From Hyphomicrobiales bacterium (GTDB lineage Bacteria > Pseudomonadota > Alphaproteobacteria > Rhizobiales > Afifellaceae): 6,761 bases of DNA. Positions 6,347 to 6,761 of the stretch are shown here, piece after piece. Below the pieces are notes generated by a model. It searched no databases. It saw only the letters and a program-made list of their open reading frames with translations, and had not been told where the DNA came from. The position numbers and the translations under genes were made by a program. Numbering within the stretch: the first letter of the stretch is position 1; each line of letters opens with the position of its first letter. The stretch spans positions 1 through 6,761 of the forward strand of contig JACCSN010000637.1 in NCBI GenBank assembly GCA_013812985.1, in the 5' to 3' direction.

Positions 6347-6730
6347 TTACAGGTCCGCGCCCAAGAACCGGCATCCTGGGATGGGATTGTGATAGTAAGG
6401 CGGGATGTCCCGGAAACCCGCCGTCTCATAGATGCGCTGCGCGGAGTGCATGAAACCGCCGGTGTCCAGCACGGCTCTCCCGTAACCGATCAATCGCGCG
6501 CGCTCTAGCACAGCAGCGGCAAGCGTCTGTCCAAGCTTCAATCCGCGTGTGGTCGGGCGCACGTAAAGCCGCTTGATCTCGCAGGTGTCGTTCTCGAAGG
6601 GCCGCAGAGCAATGCACCCGACGGCCTCACCCTCGTAATACGCGATGAGGAGTTCGCCTTTGGGTGGGGCGTATTTGCCGGGCAGTGTTGCCAGCTCGTC
6701 CCCGAGGCCTTGAAAGTCGAGACGGCAATG
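6347..6730 (-). pseudogene. GNAT family N-acetyltransferase, frame interrupted near the N-terminus
   Basis: The minus-strand frame reads as a GNAT acetyltransferase, an acetyl-CoA-dependent enzyme of unknown substrate. The visible order is LDFQGLGDELATLPGKYAPP, a strand with LLIAYYEGEAVGCIALRPF, the acetyl-CoA-binding segment CEIKRLYVRPTTRGLKLGQT (RGLKLG in place of the usual RGxGxG), then RAVLDTGGFMHSAQRIYETA and the typical ending PPYYHNPIPGCRFLGADL. A TGA (minus strand, 6731-6733) lies in this frame about five codons before the conserved LDFQG. No ATG, GTG or TTG follows until the GTG at 6562, which would remove the first half of the domain. Relatives have some 20-30 residues before FQG. 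Either the gene is broken, or a frameshift (real or a sequencing error) lies near 6710-6730; both other frames are open from there to the window edge. A start at 6562 (71 residues) would give a non-functional fragment. Confidence 0.72.
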
Positions 6731-6761
6731 TCACGGCAAGCGGGCAGTCCGTGGTAAGGTG

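Noticed and set aside
1..6761. CRISPR array, rRNA, complete tRNA, transposase or integrase
   Set aside because: No regularly spaced repeats, RNA gene signatures or recombinase motifs were seen on either strand.

Overview
The window looks like a piece of a GC-rich proteobacterial chromosome. An alphaproteobacterium of the Methylobacterium/Microvirga type is my best guess, from the GC-rich third positions and the style of the MsrB, thioredoxin-like and SRAP proteins. That assignment is an inference from sequence flavour, not a search result.

Layout from left to right. (1) Positions 3-764 (+) hold the end of a luciferase-like flavin monooxygenase, cut by the left edge. An apparent 69-base in-frame insertion interrupts a normally contiguous conserved block. 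(2) Positions 765-958 separate convergent genes and contain only weak hairpins. (3) Positions 959-4283 (-) hold a two-gene type IV restriction module. The promoter-proximal gene is mcrB-like: a 760-residue protein with a helical N-terminal region, a probable PUA/EVE-like base-reading domain and a McrB-type AAA+ GTPase. The second gene is mcrC, a 342-residue PD-(D/E)XK nuclease subunit that starts with GTG 13 bases after the mcrB stop. (4) Positions 4284-4545 form the divergent regulatory region, with a small palindrome near mcrB and a nested inverted repeat in the middle. (5) Positions 4546-6325 (+) hold a close-packed set: msrB (methionine-R-sulfoxide reductase), a thioredoxin-fold protein with a CNHC motif, and a SRAP/YedK/HMCES-type abasic-site protein. 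(6) Positions 6347-6730 (-) hold a GNAT acetyltransferase whose reading frame is interrupted by an in-frame stop near its N-terminus, close to the right edge.

How the genes fit together: McrB and McrC form one GTP-driven restriction complex against modified foreign DNA. The three + strand genes plausibly serve oxidative-damage handling: MsrB repairs oxidised methionine in proteins, the thioredoxin-like protein may supply reductant, and the SRAP protein shields abasic sites in single-stranded DNA. The mcrBC pair sits between ordinary chromosomal genes and looks slightly less GC-rich by hand counts of a few lines, so it is plausibly an acquired defence insertion. I see no integrase, transposase, tRNA, rRNA or CRISPR array. 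The most unusual points are the insertion inside the monooxygenase, the domain make-up of McrB, a possible active-site glutamate replacement in McrC and the structured mcrB-msrB intergenic region. I did not find convincing evidence of a wholly new system.
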